Source of the DNA: CAWEDP01 sp963807925
GTDB taxonomy: Bacteria; Acidobacteriota; Vicinamibacteria; Vicinamibacterales; CAVVIG01
Reading direction: 5' to 3'
Assembly: GCA_963807925.1 (NCBI GenBank)
Contig: CAWEDP010000002.1
Location: 3,249,752 to 3,313,751 of the forward strand
DNA: 64,000 nucleotides
Part shown: positions 28,154-37,373 of the stretch, one piece after another
Layout: each line of letters starts with the position of its first letter
Numbering within the stretch: position 1 is the stretch's first letter
Program-made: the position numbers and the translations under genes
Notes under the pieces: model-generated
The model's input: the letters and a program-made list of their open reading frames with translations, nothing else
Databases searched by the model: none
What the model was told of the DNA's origin: nothing

Positions 28154-31012
28154 TCAGTAACGACTTCCTCGCACGATGGTAAGCGGATGCATGGCGGCGC
28201 TTCGGCGCGAGCTCAACGAGCGGAGGATCGCATCGAGCACCGCGTCCAGTTCCTTCGCAAAGTCCTCGGCGAGAAAACGCAGGACGAGATAGCTATTTTC
28301 TTGCAGGAGTTGATCTTTCTTTCGATCACGCCGGTACGCGACTGGATCCGCGAGATGCTGCGCGCCGTCCACCTCAATCACCAGGCGCGAATCGACGCAG
28401 AATCGGTCGATTTCCATCTGTCCGCGACCGTCGAACGCGATTGGCAGATCGGCATTAAGCTGAAATCGTCCACGCGTTTCAGGCAGCGTTTCCAGACGTC
28501 TGTAGAGGAAGGCTTCGGACGCGCTTCGCGCGCGATGTGCCCCTTCGCTATCAGGAGGGATCGGACGCGCAGCTGTGACAAACAGGTTTGCCAGCGGTGT
28601 GTCAACGCCGTCGCGCACGAGACGCCGCACGCTGGTTGCATAGTCGCGTTTCCAGCTGGGATCGGCCGGCAACGTCACGTCGGCGGGCCAGCCCGGAATT
28701 GCGCTGGCAGGCACGACAATTGTGTAGCCGACGGCTTCGTAGCCGCGGCAGCGCCGATCGAACATGCGCGCCAGCATGGGCACGTTCAGGTCCGCGTAGT
28801 CGTGCACGCGGACTTCACGTTTGCCGTCGTACAGACGATGGAGCCGTCCGACGTACTGCGCGATCGTCCCGCGCCACGATACGGGCAGCGTCAGGAAGAG
28901 CGTGTCCAAGCGGGGGTCGTCGAATCCCTCTCCGATGTACTTGCCGGTTGCGAGGATGACGCGGCCCTCATCCGGGGGAATCGCCGTCAATCGGTCGGCC
29001 GCCGCCTGCCGCTGCTTCTTGCCCATTCCGCCGCGCAGCGTCACAACGTGAGCCACCTTCCCGGATAGCTCGCTCTCGAATCGGTCGAGGTGCTCATTGC
29101 GCTCTGTCAGTACGAGCGGCGATCGCCCCGCGTCGACCGCGTGCACGACCTCGTCGCAGATGCGTCGATTGCGCTGCTCGTTATCCACCAGCTCCTGGTA
29201 GAGCGCCTGGAATTCGACACGTTTGTCCGGGCCTGCTTCCTTCCCCGATCGAAATGCCGTCGGGCGAACGAGGACCGTGTGCTCGAACGGCCTCGCCCCA
29301 GCCTGCGCCCTCGCGTCGACGCGATGCCGAACCGGACCGCATTGCATGAAGATGATTGGATGGTGCCCATCCTTCCGCGTCACTGTCGCCGACAACCCGA
29401 GGACGAACCGCGCTTTCGCACGACGGACGACCTGCTCGAAGCTGTGCGCCGACAGATGGTGACATTCGTCGACGATTACGTGCCCGTAGTTGGCGACGCA
29501 GTCATCCACGACGCCTTTGCGAACGAGGCTTTGAATCACGGCCACGTCGATGAGGCCTGTCGGCTTGTGTCGTCCGCCGCCGATTCGGCCAATCGATTTC
29601 GCAGGCACGTCCAGAAATGTCGAGAGCCGCTGGACCCATTGGTCGAGCAGCTGGCGGCGGTGCACCAGCACGAGCGTGTTGACGCCGCGCTGCGCGATCA
29701 GCCAGGCAGCAATGACCGTCTTGCCGAAGGCCGTCGTGGCGGCGAGGACGCCGGTGTCGTGGTTCAGCATCGTGTCCGCGGCGAGGCGCTGGTCCGCTCT
29801 TAGTTCCCCCTGAAACGCGACCTCCAGGCGGTGACCGGCGAAGCGTTCGTCGCGAACGATCGGCTGGACGTTCACGTCGGTCAGTACCTGACGAACGTCC
29901 TCGAGGCACCCGCGCGGAAGGCCGATGTGGTGAGCGTGATCCTCGGCGCAGGCGATAATGCGCGGCTTGTCGTACGTCGATAGCCGCATGGCTTGCGTTT
30001 TGTAGAACTCGGGGTTCTGGAACGCCGCAACCCGCAGCAGCCGATTTCGAAGCGCCGGCAGCAACGCGTCCTTGGCAACGTAGATCTCGTTACCGAGGAC
30101 CAACTCGAGAGATCGAGGCAGGTCGCCAGCGATTGGCGGGGCCCTTCGACGCCGTGACGGCGGCGCTGTCCACGGCGTTCGCTCGTCCTCCTCGTCTGGC
30201 GGCAGCCTCACGCCGAGGATGCGCCCTCGTTGCTCGGCTTCGCGTACGACGCCCTCGACCTGTCCGCGTGGAATTCGCCGAAGGCTCGAGAGAAAAGCCC
30301 ATTGATCTTCGTGGGGGACGCCGCGCTCATCAAGGAAGACGCTGTTTCCATCTCCGCGTCGATGCTTCTGCAAGGGCAACGCGATCAGATTGCCGAATCC
30401 GCCGTGTGGCAACGTGTCTTGATTGGGAAAGAATCGATCGTACGAGTCGAGCCCGAGGTCCGGCCGGGCGTCCATCGTCTCGGTCAGAATGTACGAGCCC
30501 AGCTTCCGCGCGAGCCCAGCCGGCACCGCTTCCTCAAAAAACAGCCACACATGTGCGCCACGGCCAGAGCGTGACCGCTCCAGGGCCGCTGGCAGATCCA
30601 TCCGCTGGGACGTCGCCATGAACGCCGTGGAATCCGCGAGCCAATCGCTCTTGTCGAAGTCGACGGCGAGGAAGAAGCACGTCTCATCGAGCAACATGGG
30701 ATAGACGCCCGCGACAAACCGCTCGCCGGCGTCGTCGTGCCCCGAGAGATGCCACCGGATGACGTTGCTGGTGACCGGTAGGAATCGCCGGTGCGGACAC
30801 TCCGCGCACTTGATGCGCGGCTTCTCGCAGATGCCGCGCACCCACTCGTTCGCGCATACCGGTGCGTAGCCGGACTTGCCCGTCTTGCGGCTCTCGAACC
30901 GTCGCGGGTACACGTCGTCGCGTCCGCGGAAGAGGGACCGGAAGAGCGCGATTTTCGCCTCAGGTGACGAGAGCTGATGAACGAGAGCCTGATTCTGGTG
31001 TAGTGAATCCAT
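28154..31012 (-). CDS. TOTE-type conflict protein: AEP primase + SF2 helicase + DUF559 nuclease
   Basis: One 952-residue chain carries three modules. (1) Archaeo-eukaryotic primase of the TOTE conflict-system type, about 30-260: a Cys cluster CEKPRIKCAECPHRRF, the DxD-like FLAVDFDKSDW, the SGxH-like SRSGRGAHVWLFF and LDSYDRFFPNQDTLPHGGFG. (2) SF2 helicase, about 400-780: TTAFGKTVIAAW, VDECHH, LGLSATVTRKDG and IAQYVGRLHRL. (3) C-terminal DUF559/Vsr-like nuclease, about 865-945: MEIDRFCVDSRLVIEVDGAQH, then YRRDRKKDQLLQ and VLRFLAEDF. The start is ATG at 31012 (MDSLHQNQ); an ATG 17 codons upstream is possible and no strong SD is seen. Anti-invader function is inferred from the family. The frame is intact over 2.9 kb. 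Confidence 0.88.
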   Translation of the reverse strand: MDSLHQNQALVHQLSSPEAKIALFRSLFRGRDDVYPRRFESRKTGKSGYAPVCANEWVRGICEKPRIKCAECPHRRFLPVTSNVIRWHLSGHDDAGERFVAGVYPMLLDETCFFLAVDFDKSDWLADSTAFMATSQRMDLPAALERSRSGRGAHVWLFFEEAVPAGLARKLGSYILTETMDARPDLGLDSYDRFFPNQDTLPHGGFGNLIALPLQKHRRGDGNSVFLDERGVPHEDQWAFLSSLRRIPRGQVEGVVREAEQRGRILGVRLPPDEEDERTPWTAPPSRRRRAPPIAGDLPRSLELVLGNEIYVAKDALLPALRNRLLRVAAFQNPEFYKTQAMRLSTYDKPRIIACAEDHAHHIGLPRGCLEDVRQVLTDVNVQPIVRDERFAGHRLEVAFQGELRADQRLAADTMLNHDTGVLAATTAFGKTVIAAWLIAQRGVNTLVLVHRRQLLDQWVQRLSTFLDVPAKSIGRIGGGRHKPTGLIDVAVIQSLVRKGVVDDCVANYGHVIVDECHHLSAHSFEQVVRRAKARFVLGLSATVTRKDGHHPIIFMQCGPVRHRVDARAQAGARPFEHTVLVRPTAFRSGKEAGPDKRVEFQALYQELVDNEQRNRRICDEVVHAVDAGRSPLVLTERNEHLDRFESELSGKVAHVVTLRGGMGKKQRQAAADRLTAIPPDEGRVILATGKYIGEGFDDPRLDTLFLTLPVSWRGTIAQYVGRLHRLYDGKREVRVHDYADLNVPMLARMFDRRCRGYEAVGYTIVVPASAIPGWPADVTLPADPSWKRDYATSVRRLVRDGVDTPLANLFVTAARPIPPDSEGAHRARSASEAFLYRRLETLPETRGRFQLNADLPIAFDGRGQMEIDRFCVDSRLVIEVDGAQHLADPVAYRRDRKKDQLLQENSYLVLRFLAEDFAKELDAVLDAILRSLSSRRSAAMHPLTIVRGSRY

Positions 31013-31302
31013 CGGGCGTCGCTCGCCGAGGCGATGATGGCATCGTCGCGACAGGAGGATCAACTAACTCGTCATTCAGCATCGGATCAGGCGCGCTGGG
31101 GTAGCGTGCAGGGTAGTACTTTGCGGCGACAAGTGCGAAGGATAAGGCGGACGCTGGCGGTCGCCGCGAGAAATCTCGAACAATTCCGCAGAAGCCGAGC
31201 GTTTGAAGCTCCGGTCACTCGGTTCTGGAGGCTCGAATTCTGCGCAAGAACCGAGTGACCAGCCAGACTGAATTGTGCGGTTTCTTGGGAAAATCAGAGA
31301 AG

Positions 31303-31355
<53 letters not shown>

Positions 31356-31624
31356 ACTTCAGCGGGCTGAATGCGTTCCCCTCAAATGGTGGCTTACTCG
31401 GCGGCTGGCGCCGGTGGTTATCGCGTCACCGCGCGGCAGACTTTGCGCGGACGTCGCGTTGTCCGAGCCCAGCCGCTGTCACACATAACCTGCGAGCGCA
31501 CAAGTTCAAGGCGAACTCAACGCGGCTTCGGGAACCGTCCTTCAAATCTGGCGAGAGGGGGTACAGTTTTGGGTACAGTCGAGCCAATGAATAGGAATGG
31601 CCTTCGCTAAGTGATTGAAAAGAA

Positions 31625-31670
31625 TGGCTCCTCAGGCTGGATTCGAACCAGCAACCCTCCGGTTAACAGC
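31625..31670 (-). tRNA. tRNA-Asn(GTT) 3' half (attachment-site remnant)
   Basis: The minus strand reads an anticodon loop CTGTTAA (GTT, Asn), then GAGGG, a T-arm (GCTGG-TTCGAAT-CCAGC) and the acceptor end CTGAGGAGCCA. The 5' half is missing: the upstream sequence cannot form the D-arm. It is probably the border of another integrated element. Confidence 0.65.
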
Positions 31671-31730
31671 GAAGCACGCCGGATTGTCGGCGTTGCTGAA
31701 CCCAGAAACTTGGTGACGCGTCCCCACTGA

Positions 31731-31941
31731 TGCCATGCTCGCCCAGACCACGGGCGGCAGCTACGGCCGACTTCGGCGCATTGGCGCGTTCCTGCCCGAT
31801 TAACAGCATGGCTCCGGTCCTGGCGATCGCTGACATGGTGGCCGACTTCGTCGTCGACGAAGATCGTGACCCCGTTGGAGAGACTCAGACACCCATCGCA
31901 ACCGGGCCGCCCCTGGTCTCACCAAGGAGAGGAGCACCAGC
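31731..31941 (+). ncRNA. IS110 left non-coding region (possible bridge-RNA source)
   Basis: IS110-type elements transcribe a bridge RNA from a non-coding end next to the recombinase gene. This 211-bp region ahead of the transposase has no gene and lies where the IS110-group RNA is encoded. I cannot fold it here and see no decisive loop sequences, so the call rests on position alone. AAGGAGAGGAG at its end is the ribosome-binding site of the transposase. Confidence 0.3.
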
Positions 31942-33363
31942 ATGGCAGCCGCAGTCACCTCACGGTTCACCCGCAAGCAGCGCAAAGACCTCGCGCGCCG
32001 TTTGCAGTCCGCCGATCCCGGACTCGACGTCATGCATCCGAACGCGGCGGGCATCGACGTCGGCAACAGCACGCACTACGTCGCGGTCCGGCCCGATCGC
32101 GATCCGAATCCGGTCCGCCGGTTTGACTGTTTTACGGCCGATCTCCATCGACTCGCGGACTGGCTCCAGCAGTGTGGCGTCACCACCGTCGCCATGCAAT
32201 CCACCGGCGTCTATTGGATCCCGCTCTACGAGATCCTCGATGCCCGCGGTCTGGAGGTGTACCTGGTCAACGCCCGGCACACGAAGAATCTGCCCGGACG
32301 CAAGACCGACGTGCAAGAGAGCCAATGGCTCTTGAAGCTCCACACCTACGGGTTGCTGCGCAATTCGTTTCATCCCACCGCCGACATTCGCGTCATCCGG
32401 ACCTACTGGCGCCAGCGCGGCGACCACGTGCGCGCGATCAGCAGCTGCATCCAGCGCATGCAGAAGGCGTTGACGCAGATGAACATTCAGCTCGCGAATG
32501 TCATCAGCGACCTCAGCGGCTGGACCGGGATGCGGATCGTCCGCGCGATCCTCGCCGGCGAACGGGATCCGCAGGCGCTCGCCACGTTGAGTCATCCCGG
32601 AGTTCGCGCGACTCGCGACGCGATCGCCAAAAGCCTCGAAGGCACGTGGCAACCGGACCTCCTGTTTGTGCTCCAACAAGAGGTCGTGATGTACGACGCG
32701 TACCAACAACGCATCGCGGAATGCGATCAGGCCCTCCAAGACCATCTGAAAGGCTTCGCCGACCGAATGGCCGACGCGTCCGCCGCGGCCGAGGAGCCAT
32801 CCGCGCCGGCTGGCGATCGACGGCGCTCCGGTCCCAAGCGGCGCCGAAAGGCGGGCAGCCATGCCCCGCAGTTTGACTTGGGACGCGAACTGCACCGCAT
32901 CAGCGGCGTCGACCTCACGCGGATCGATGGCATCGATGTCGGCGTGGCGCAGACCGTGATCAGCGAAGTCGGCCTCGAGATGTCGCGCTGGGAGGACGAG
33001 CATCACTTCGCCTCCTGGCTGGGACTCTGTCCCGATAATCGCATCACGGGCGGGAAAGTCATCCGTCGAGGCACGCGACACGTCATCAATCGTGCCGCGA
33101 CCGCCCTGCGGTTGGGGGCCACCACCCTCCTCCGTAGCCAGAGTTACCTCGGCGCTCAGTACCGCCGGCTACGCGGCAAGCTCGGTGCCCCCAAGGCGAT
33201 CACGGCGATGGCCCACAAGCTCGCCGTCCTCGTGTACCGCATGCTGCGGTGGGGCCACGAATACGTCGACAAGGGGATGCAGTACTACGAGGAACGACAC
33301 CGCGAGCAGCAGATTCGGCACCTTAAAAAGCGAGCCGCGACACTCGGACTCGTGGTGGTCTGA
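31942..33363 (+). CDS. IS110 family transposase (473 aa)
   Basis: The RuvC-like DEDD domain begins AGIDVGNSTHYVAV (first Asp). The second acidic position is Gln in VAMQSTGVYWIPLYEI, and the last pair reads KTDVQESQWL (Asp/Glu rather than Asp/Asp). I recall this Q/E variant as a recognised IS110 subgroup, so it need not be inactive. The C-terminal Tnp domain has GVDLTRIDGIDVGVAQTVIS and HFASWLGLCPDNRITGGKV, with the Ser equivalent in FASW. An inserted Arg/Lys/Ser-rich loop lies at about 280-310. The start ATG has a strong AGGAGAGGAG upstream. The frame is intact. Confidence 0.93.
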   Translation: MAAAVTSRFTRKQRKDLARRLQSADPGLDVMHPNAAGIDVGNSTHYVAVRPDRDPNPVRRFDCFTADLHRLADWLQQCGVTTVAMQSTGVYWIPLYEILDARGLEVYLVNARHTKNLPGRKTDVQESQWLLKLHTYGLLRNSFHPTADIRVIRTYWRQRGDHVRAISSCIQRMQKALTQMNIQLANVISDLSGWTGMRIVRAILAGERDPQALATLSHPGVRATRDAIAKSLEGTWQPDLLFVLQQEVVMYDAYQQRIAECDQALQDHLKGFADRMADASAAAEEPSAPAGDRRRSGPKRRRKAGSHAPQFDLGRELHRISGVDLTRIDGIDVGVAQTVISEVGLEMSRWEDEHHFASWLGLCPDNRITGGKVIRRGTRHVINRAATALRLGATTLLRSQSYLGAQYRRLRGKLGAPKAITAMAHKLAVLVYRMLRWGHEYVDKGMQYYEERHREQQIRHLKKRAATLGLVVV

Positions 33364-33785
33364 TCGCCCGCCGGCTTGCTATTTTGAACTGGTTTCTGGA
33401 GAGACGGAAAAAGAAGCGTTAGCCGCCCTTTGCGGCGGTTTGCCGAACGTTGCCGGATCGCGCGTCATCCCTCGTAGAATCCGCCGATTTTCGACCTTCG
33501 CTTTGTGCCCCGGCTTGCTGCCGTTTGCGGCTCCTTGTTGCACCGAAAGGGCAAGAAAAGGGCAACGTCTCAGTCGTCGCCTGACGCATCAGCCCAGGAC
33601 ACTGACGGTGCCTCTGTCCCGTCCCTGACAGAACCCGTATGCGGGGGAGAGGCTACTTGGATCCATCAGGCGCGACTGCCTGAACCACGTGGTGGTACTC
33701 GGCGAGCCGCATTTGCGCCGAGTCCTGTCCGGCTATCTTGCATCGTTCTTCTCCTTGTTGGGAACCGGGATTCGTTCCTTCATGT
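33364..33785. other. IS110 right flank and transposase debris
   Basis: No intact gene lies here. A short hairpin-like GCCGCC...GGCGGT occurs near 33423-33440. A remnant of an integrase-type transposase is listed separately at 33659-33754. The right end of the IS110 element could not be fixed. Confidence 0.4.
33659..33754 (+). pseudogene. Integrase-core transposase remnant (C-terminal end)
   Basis: The 32 codons read GSIRRDCLNHVVVLGEPHLR and then RVLSGYLASFF. This is the conserved tail after the catalytic Glu in transposases of the rve/IS481-like type (…RRECLDHVIVFGE.HLR). No upstream part of the gene is present in frame, so it is the debris of an older insertion. Confidence 0.55.
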
Positions 33786-34925
33786 CTAGGCCGCCGGTGC
33801 CACCGTTTTAGCGGCAGTGCGGGTGTCAGCCGGTGACGGAGTTGTGGACCTTCCGGGTAGCAGTCGAGCTGAATTCAGGATAAAGGTGAGCTCCGACGCA
33901 ACGTGAATGAACGCCGCAAGGAGTGGATTGAGAAGACCGACGGCGGCCAGTCCGACGCCGACCGCATCGACCGCGAGCGTGCCTACGAAGTTGAAGCGGA
34001 TAATCCTCTGCGCGCGTCTGGCAATGCGCACGGTCTCGACGAACTTGGACAGGTCGTTCCCGAGGAGCACTACGTCGGCGCTTTCTCGCGCCACGTCGGT
34101 TCCGGAACCCATTGCTACGCCAACCGTGGCTTGCACCAGAGCGGGCGCGTCGTTCATGCCATCCCCGACCATCGCGACCGTATGCCGGCCGGCCGCGAGG
34201 CGGCGCACCGCGACGACCTTGTCGTCGGGCAACAACTCCGCCTGGACGTCGTCCACTTCCAACGTGCGCCCGACCGCTTGGGCGACCGCCAGCGTATCGC
34301 CCGTCAGTAAGACCGTTCTGATGCCCAGACGCCGAAGCGCTCGCATTGCGTCAGGCGCCTCGGCGCGAACGCCATCAGCGATCAGGATCGCACCGAGTAG
34401 TCTGCCGCCACGGACGACCAACACCTCGGACGTCGCTTCCGGAGCTTCTATCGAGAGCACGTCAGGCGAGAAACCGTGGCCGGCCACGAACGTGCGATTG
34501 CCGACCAGGATGTCCTCACCACTCGCGCGAGCGACAATGCCACGTCCTGGTGTGTACTCGAAGGTATCCGGCTCCACTCGCGGCAAGCGGGCAGCGTCAG
34601 CCGCCCGCACGATCGCTGTCGCGAGCGGATGCTCGGAGCGACGCTCTGCGATGGCTGCCGCTTCGAGAACGGCCCGCTCGGTGACGCCGGTGGCCGGACG
34701 GATCTCGAGAATCTCCGGTCTTCCGATGGTCACCGTTCCGGTCTTGTCAAACGCGACGGTTTTAACCTGCCAGAGGGCCTCAAGGTACCGTCCGCCTTTG
34801 ATGATGGCGCCGGCGCGCGCCGCACGACCAATCGCGCCCAATACCGCGAGCGGCGTTCCGGCGGCGATGCCGCAGGCGCCCGCGACAATAATGACCGAGA
34901 TCGTAGAGCGGGCGTCGCGCGTGAT

Positions 34926-34942
34926 CACAAACGTCAGCGCCG
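34926..34942 (+). repeat. 17-bp direct repeat flanking the IS3 element (left copy)
   Basis: CACAAACGTCAGCGCCG occurs here and at 36312-36328, immediately outside the element. It encodes the ALTFV of the ATPase on both sides, so it is a duplicated piece of the target. IS3-type elements normally duplicate 3-5 bp. Confidence 0.75.
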
Positions 34943-34946
34943 TCCC

Positions 34947-36309
34947 CCGCCGCACGAATTGATTGGACAGCCCATTGGAGAGAGGAGAATGGGCTATGTC
35001 CAGACAGAAACCAGGCGAGGCTGGGGCCTCGGAGGGAGCCCGGAGGGCGACCGGAGAGGCCTCAGCCTCGCCGACGCGCGCCACGGGCCGGTGGTCGGCG
35101 CGGCGCAAGATGTCAGTGGTCTTGGAGCTGCTGCGAGGCGCCGATCTCGAGACGCTCAGTCGTCGCCATGGTGTGACCGCGGCCACGATCTCCGAGTGGC
35201 GTGACAAGTTCCTCGGCGGCGGCGAGGCGCGTCTGAAGTACCACGAGGTTGCGGTGGAGGACGAGGAGACGCGGCGCTTGAAAAACGTCGTCGCGGACCT
35301 GGCGACCGAGAAGGATTCTACTCAAAGAGAAGATTCGCCACTTGGAGGCCAGCCGCCCTTTGGGCTGGTGGAGGTCGAAGCGATGAGCGGTCAGACTTCG
35401 CCCTCCACGCACTACCGATACGGCATTACACGGGTCCTCCGCGTGTGGGAGCTGCCGCGGTCGACCTTCTACGCGCAGCGCGTACAGCGCGCGGAGCCGG
35501 CGACGGGGCGACGGGGTCGAACACCGACCCTCGATGATGCGGCGCTGCTCGCACAGATTCGGGTGGTCATCGCTGACAGTCCGTTTCACGGCGAAGGGCA
35601 TCGGAAGATTTGGGCGCGGCTCCGCACGCTGAAGCACGTGCGCACGTCGATGCGCCGCGTGCTGCGCGTTATGCGCGACGCCGAGCTCCTGGCGCCCGCG
35701 CGGCAACTGGAGCCGGTGGTCGAACACCCGCATGAGGGCACCATCGTCACGGAGCAGCCCAACGTGATGTGGGGCACCGACGCGACCGCCGCGGTGACGA
35801 TCCTCGACGGCCCCGCCACGATCTTCGCGGCGATCGATCACTGCACCGCGGAATGCGTGGGCATTCACGCCACGCGTCACGGCGATCGGTTCGAAGCCTT
35901 GGAGCCACTCCGGCAAGGCGTCCGCGATCACTTCGGCGGCCTCGCCCCCGCGATCGCTCACGGGCTCGCGATTCGACACGACCACGGCAGCGTCTATCTC
36001 AGTGGCGACTTTCAGACGGAGATCACGTTTCTCGGCATGACGTCGTCGCCGGCGTTCGTCCGCCAGCCGGAAGGCAACGGCTGCATCGAACGCTTCTTTC
36101 GCACCCTGAAGGAGCAGCTACTCTGGGTCCGGCATTTCTCGACGATCGAGGAGCTGCGCCAGGCGCTCATCGCGTTCAAGGAGCGCTATAACCAGGAGTG
36201 GCTGATCGCGCGACTCGGGTATCGGTCGCCGGCGGCCGCCCGTCGATCGTTTGCGCTCACATCCGCGGCGTGATTACACTCACCGCGCTGTCCAATTTTC
36301 GTGCGGCGG
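34947..36309 (+). mobile_element. IS3-family insertion sequence inside the P-type ATPase gene
   Basis: The ends are inverted repeats: CCGCCGCACGAATTGATTGG at the left, and CCGCCGCACGAAAATTGGAC read inward from the right, both reaching GGACAGC. The element is about 1.36 kb, with one transposase gene. It is flanked by a 17-bp direct repeat of ATPase sequence rather than the usual short duplication. Confidence 0.8.
34996..36273 (+). CDS. IS3 family transposase (OrfA-OrfB fused in one frame)
   Basis: The N-terminal OrfA-like HTH reads LELLRGADLETLSRRHGVTA. The OrfB-like rve core has MWGTDATAAVTI (Asp), IRHDHGSVYLSG (Asp) and NGCIERFFRTLKEQ (Glu). A junction segment (VADLATEKDSTQREDSPLGG) looks like the place where other IS3 members frameshift; here one continuous frame runs through, either naturally or because of a base change. 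I chose the ATG at 34996 because GGAGA lies 7 bp upstream; an upstream ATG at 34963 is weaker. Confidence 0.9.
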   Translation: MSRQKPGEAGASEGARRATGEASASPTRATGRWSARRKMSVVLELLRGADLETLSRRHGVTAATISEWRDKFLGGGEARLKYHEVAVEDEETRRLKNVVADLATEKDSTQREDSPLGGQPPFGLVEVEAMSGQTSPSTHYRYGITRVLRVWELPRSTFYAQRVQRAEPATGRRGRTPTLDDAALLAQIRVVIADSPFHGEGHRKIWARLRTLKHVRTSMRRVLRVMRDAELLAPARQLEPVVEHPHEGTIVTEQPNVMWGTDATAAVTILDGPATIFAAIDHCTAECVGIHATRHGDRFEALEPLRQGVRDHFGGLAPAIAHGLAIRHDHGSVYLSGDFQTEITFLGMTSSPAFVRQPEGNGCIERFFRTLKEQLLWVRHFSTIEELRQALIAFKERYNQEWLIARLGYRSPAAARRSFALTSAA

Positions 36310-36311
36310 TA

Positions 36312-36328
36312 CACAAACGTCAGCGCCG
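36312..36328 (+). repeat. 17-bp direct repeat flanking the IS3 element (right copy)
   Basis: This is an exact match to 34926-34942. Removing the element plus one copy restores the ATPase reading AALTFVITRDARSTISVI without a frame change. Confidence 0.75.
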
Positions 36329-37092
36329 CGCACGCGAGAGCGAAGTAGACCAGATAGCCGGCATAGCGATCCGCCGTTTTCTGAATCGGCGCCCGCGACC
36401 GTTCCGCTTGTTCGACGGCTTCGACGATCTTGCCAAAACTCGTATCCCGTCCGACGCGATCCACCACGATTTCCAGCGTGCCAGTTTGGTTGATGGTGCC
36501 CGCGTAGACGATGGCGTCGGGACTCTTCTCGACCGGCGTTGACTCACCCGTGATCGTGGCTTGGTCCACGTACGAATGACCGCTACGCACGCTGCCGTCG
36601 ACGGCGATGCATTCGCCGGGCGCGACGAGCACGGCGTCTCCGACGCGTATCTGGCTGAGTGCGATGCGGAGGGCACCGCTCCCCCGTCGGACGGTCGCCG
36701 TCGCCGGCAGAAAGTCGAGCAGGTCTTGAATGGCGCGCCGGCCACGGTCGACGGCGAGCCCTTCCAAGACCTCAGCCGCAAGCACGAAGGCCGTGATCAC
36801 CAGTGCAGTGAAGAACTCGCCGATGACGAGCGCGGCCACGAGGGCGATCGTCATCGACAGTTCCATGGTCATGCGGCGCGCGCGAACGTTCTCCCATGCT
36901 TCATGGAAGATCGGCCAGCCACCGAGGATCGTCCCGACCAAGCCAATCACGCTGACGCGAGCGAACGGCTCCCAGATACGAAACCACAGAGCCGCCGCCG
37001 CGACCGCGACGAACGCGATCCGTACGAGTTCAGTCCAGTCGACCTTCTCGGCGTGCTCGTGATTGTCGCGCCCGTCCTCCATGGAAGCGGTC

Positions 37093-37368
37093 CTATTTCA
37101 AGTACGAACGGATGATATCGACCAAGTCCTCAGCTGCCTGCCCCTCATCGGACTTGGCCCTCGCCCCACGAAACGCGTGGTCCCGGATGTGCCCCTCGAG
37201 TACCTCGGCCATGAGACTATCCATGGCACCCCGCGCTGACGCGATCAGACGCAGGACATCGCCGCATTCCGCCTCACCGTCGAGCGCCCGTGCGAGGGCC
37301 TCGACTTGCCCACGAATGCGCGCCACCCGGTGCGCGAGTTTCCTCTTCTGCCGAATGGTATGCGACAT
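37093..37368 (-). CDS. RcnR/CsoR/FrmR-family metal-responsive repressor (91 aa)
   Basis: This all-helical repressor has MSHTIRQKRKLAHRVARIRG, giving the N-terminal His (position 3) used by RcnR. ALDGEAECGDVLRLIASARG supplies the conserved Cys near position 35, and EVLEGHIRDHAF supplies the His near 64. This residue set favours a Ni/Co-type RcnR site over copper CsoR, though FrmR-like function cannot be excluded. It lies 10 bp upstream of the P-type ATPase on the same strand and would repress itself and the pump. The start at 37368 fits the family; a longer frame upstream is not conserved. Confidence 0.88.
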   Translation of the reverse strand: MSHTIRQKRKLAHRVARIRGQVEALARALDGEAECGDVLRLIASARGAMDSLMAEVLEGHIRDHAFRGARAKSDEGQAAEDLVDIIRSYLK

Positions 37369-37373
37369 GCGTG

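Larger units (their letters stand above)
33786..37082 (-). pseudogene. Heavy-metal P1B-type ATPase, interrupted by an IS3 element
   Basis: This is a metal-exporting P-type ATPase. The 5' part (36312-37082) has membrane helices and the actuator TGES (ITGESTPVEK). The 3' part (33786-34942) has DKTGTVT, the P1B HP motif (SEHPLATAIV) and GDGMNDAPAL. The membrane metal site reads VAGACGIAAGTPLAVLG: one Cys in ACG rather than the classical CPC/SPC/TPC. I recall ACG-type relatives, so specificity may differ from Zn/Cd/Cu pumps. No N-terminal heavy-metal-binding domain; there is a short His-containing start MEDGRDNHEHAEK. IS3 sits in the segment AALTFV/ITRDAR. The gene follows an RcnR/CsoR-type repressor by 10 bp, so the two were an operon. 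Confidence 0.88.
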
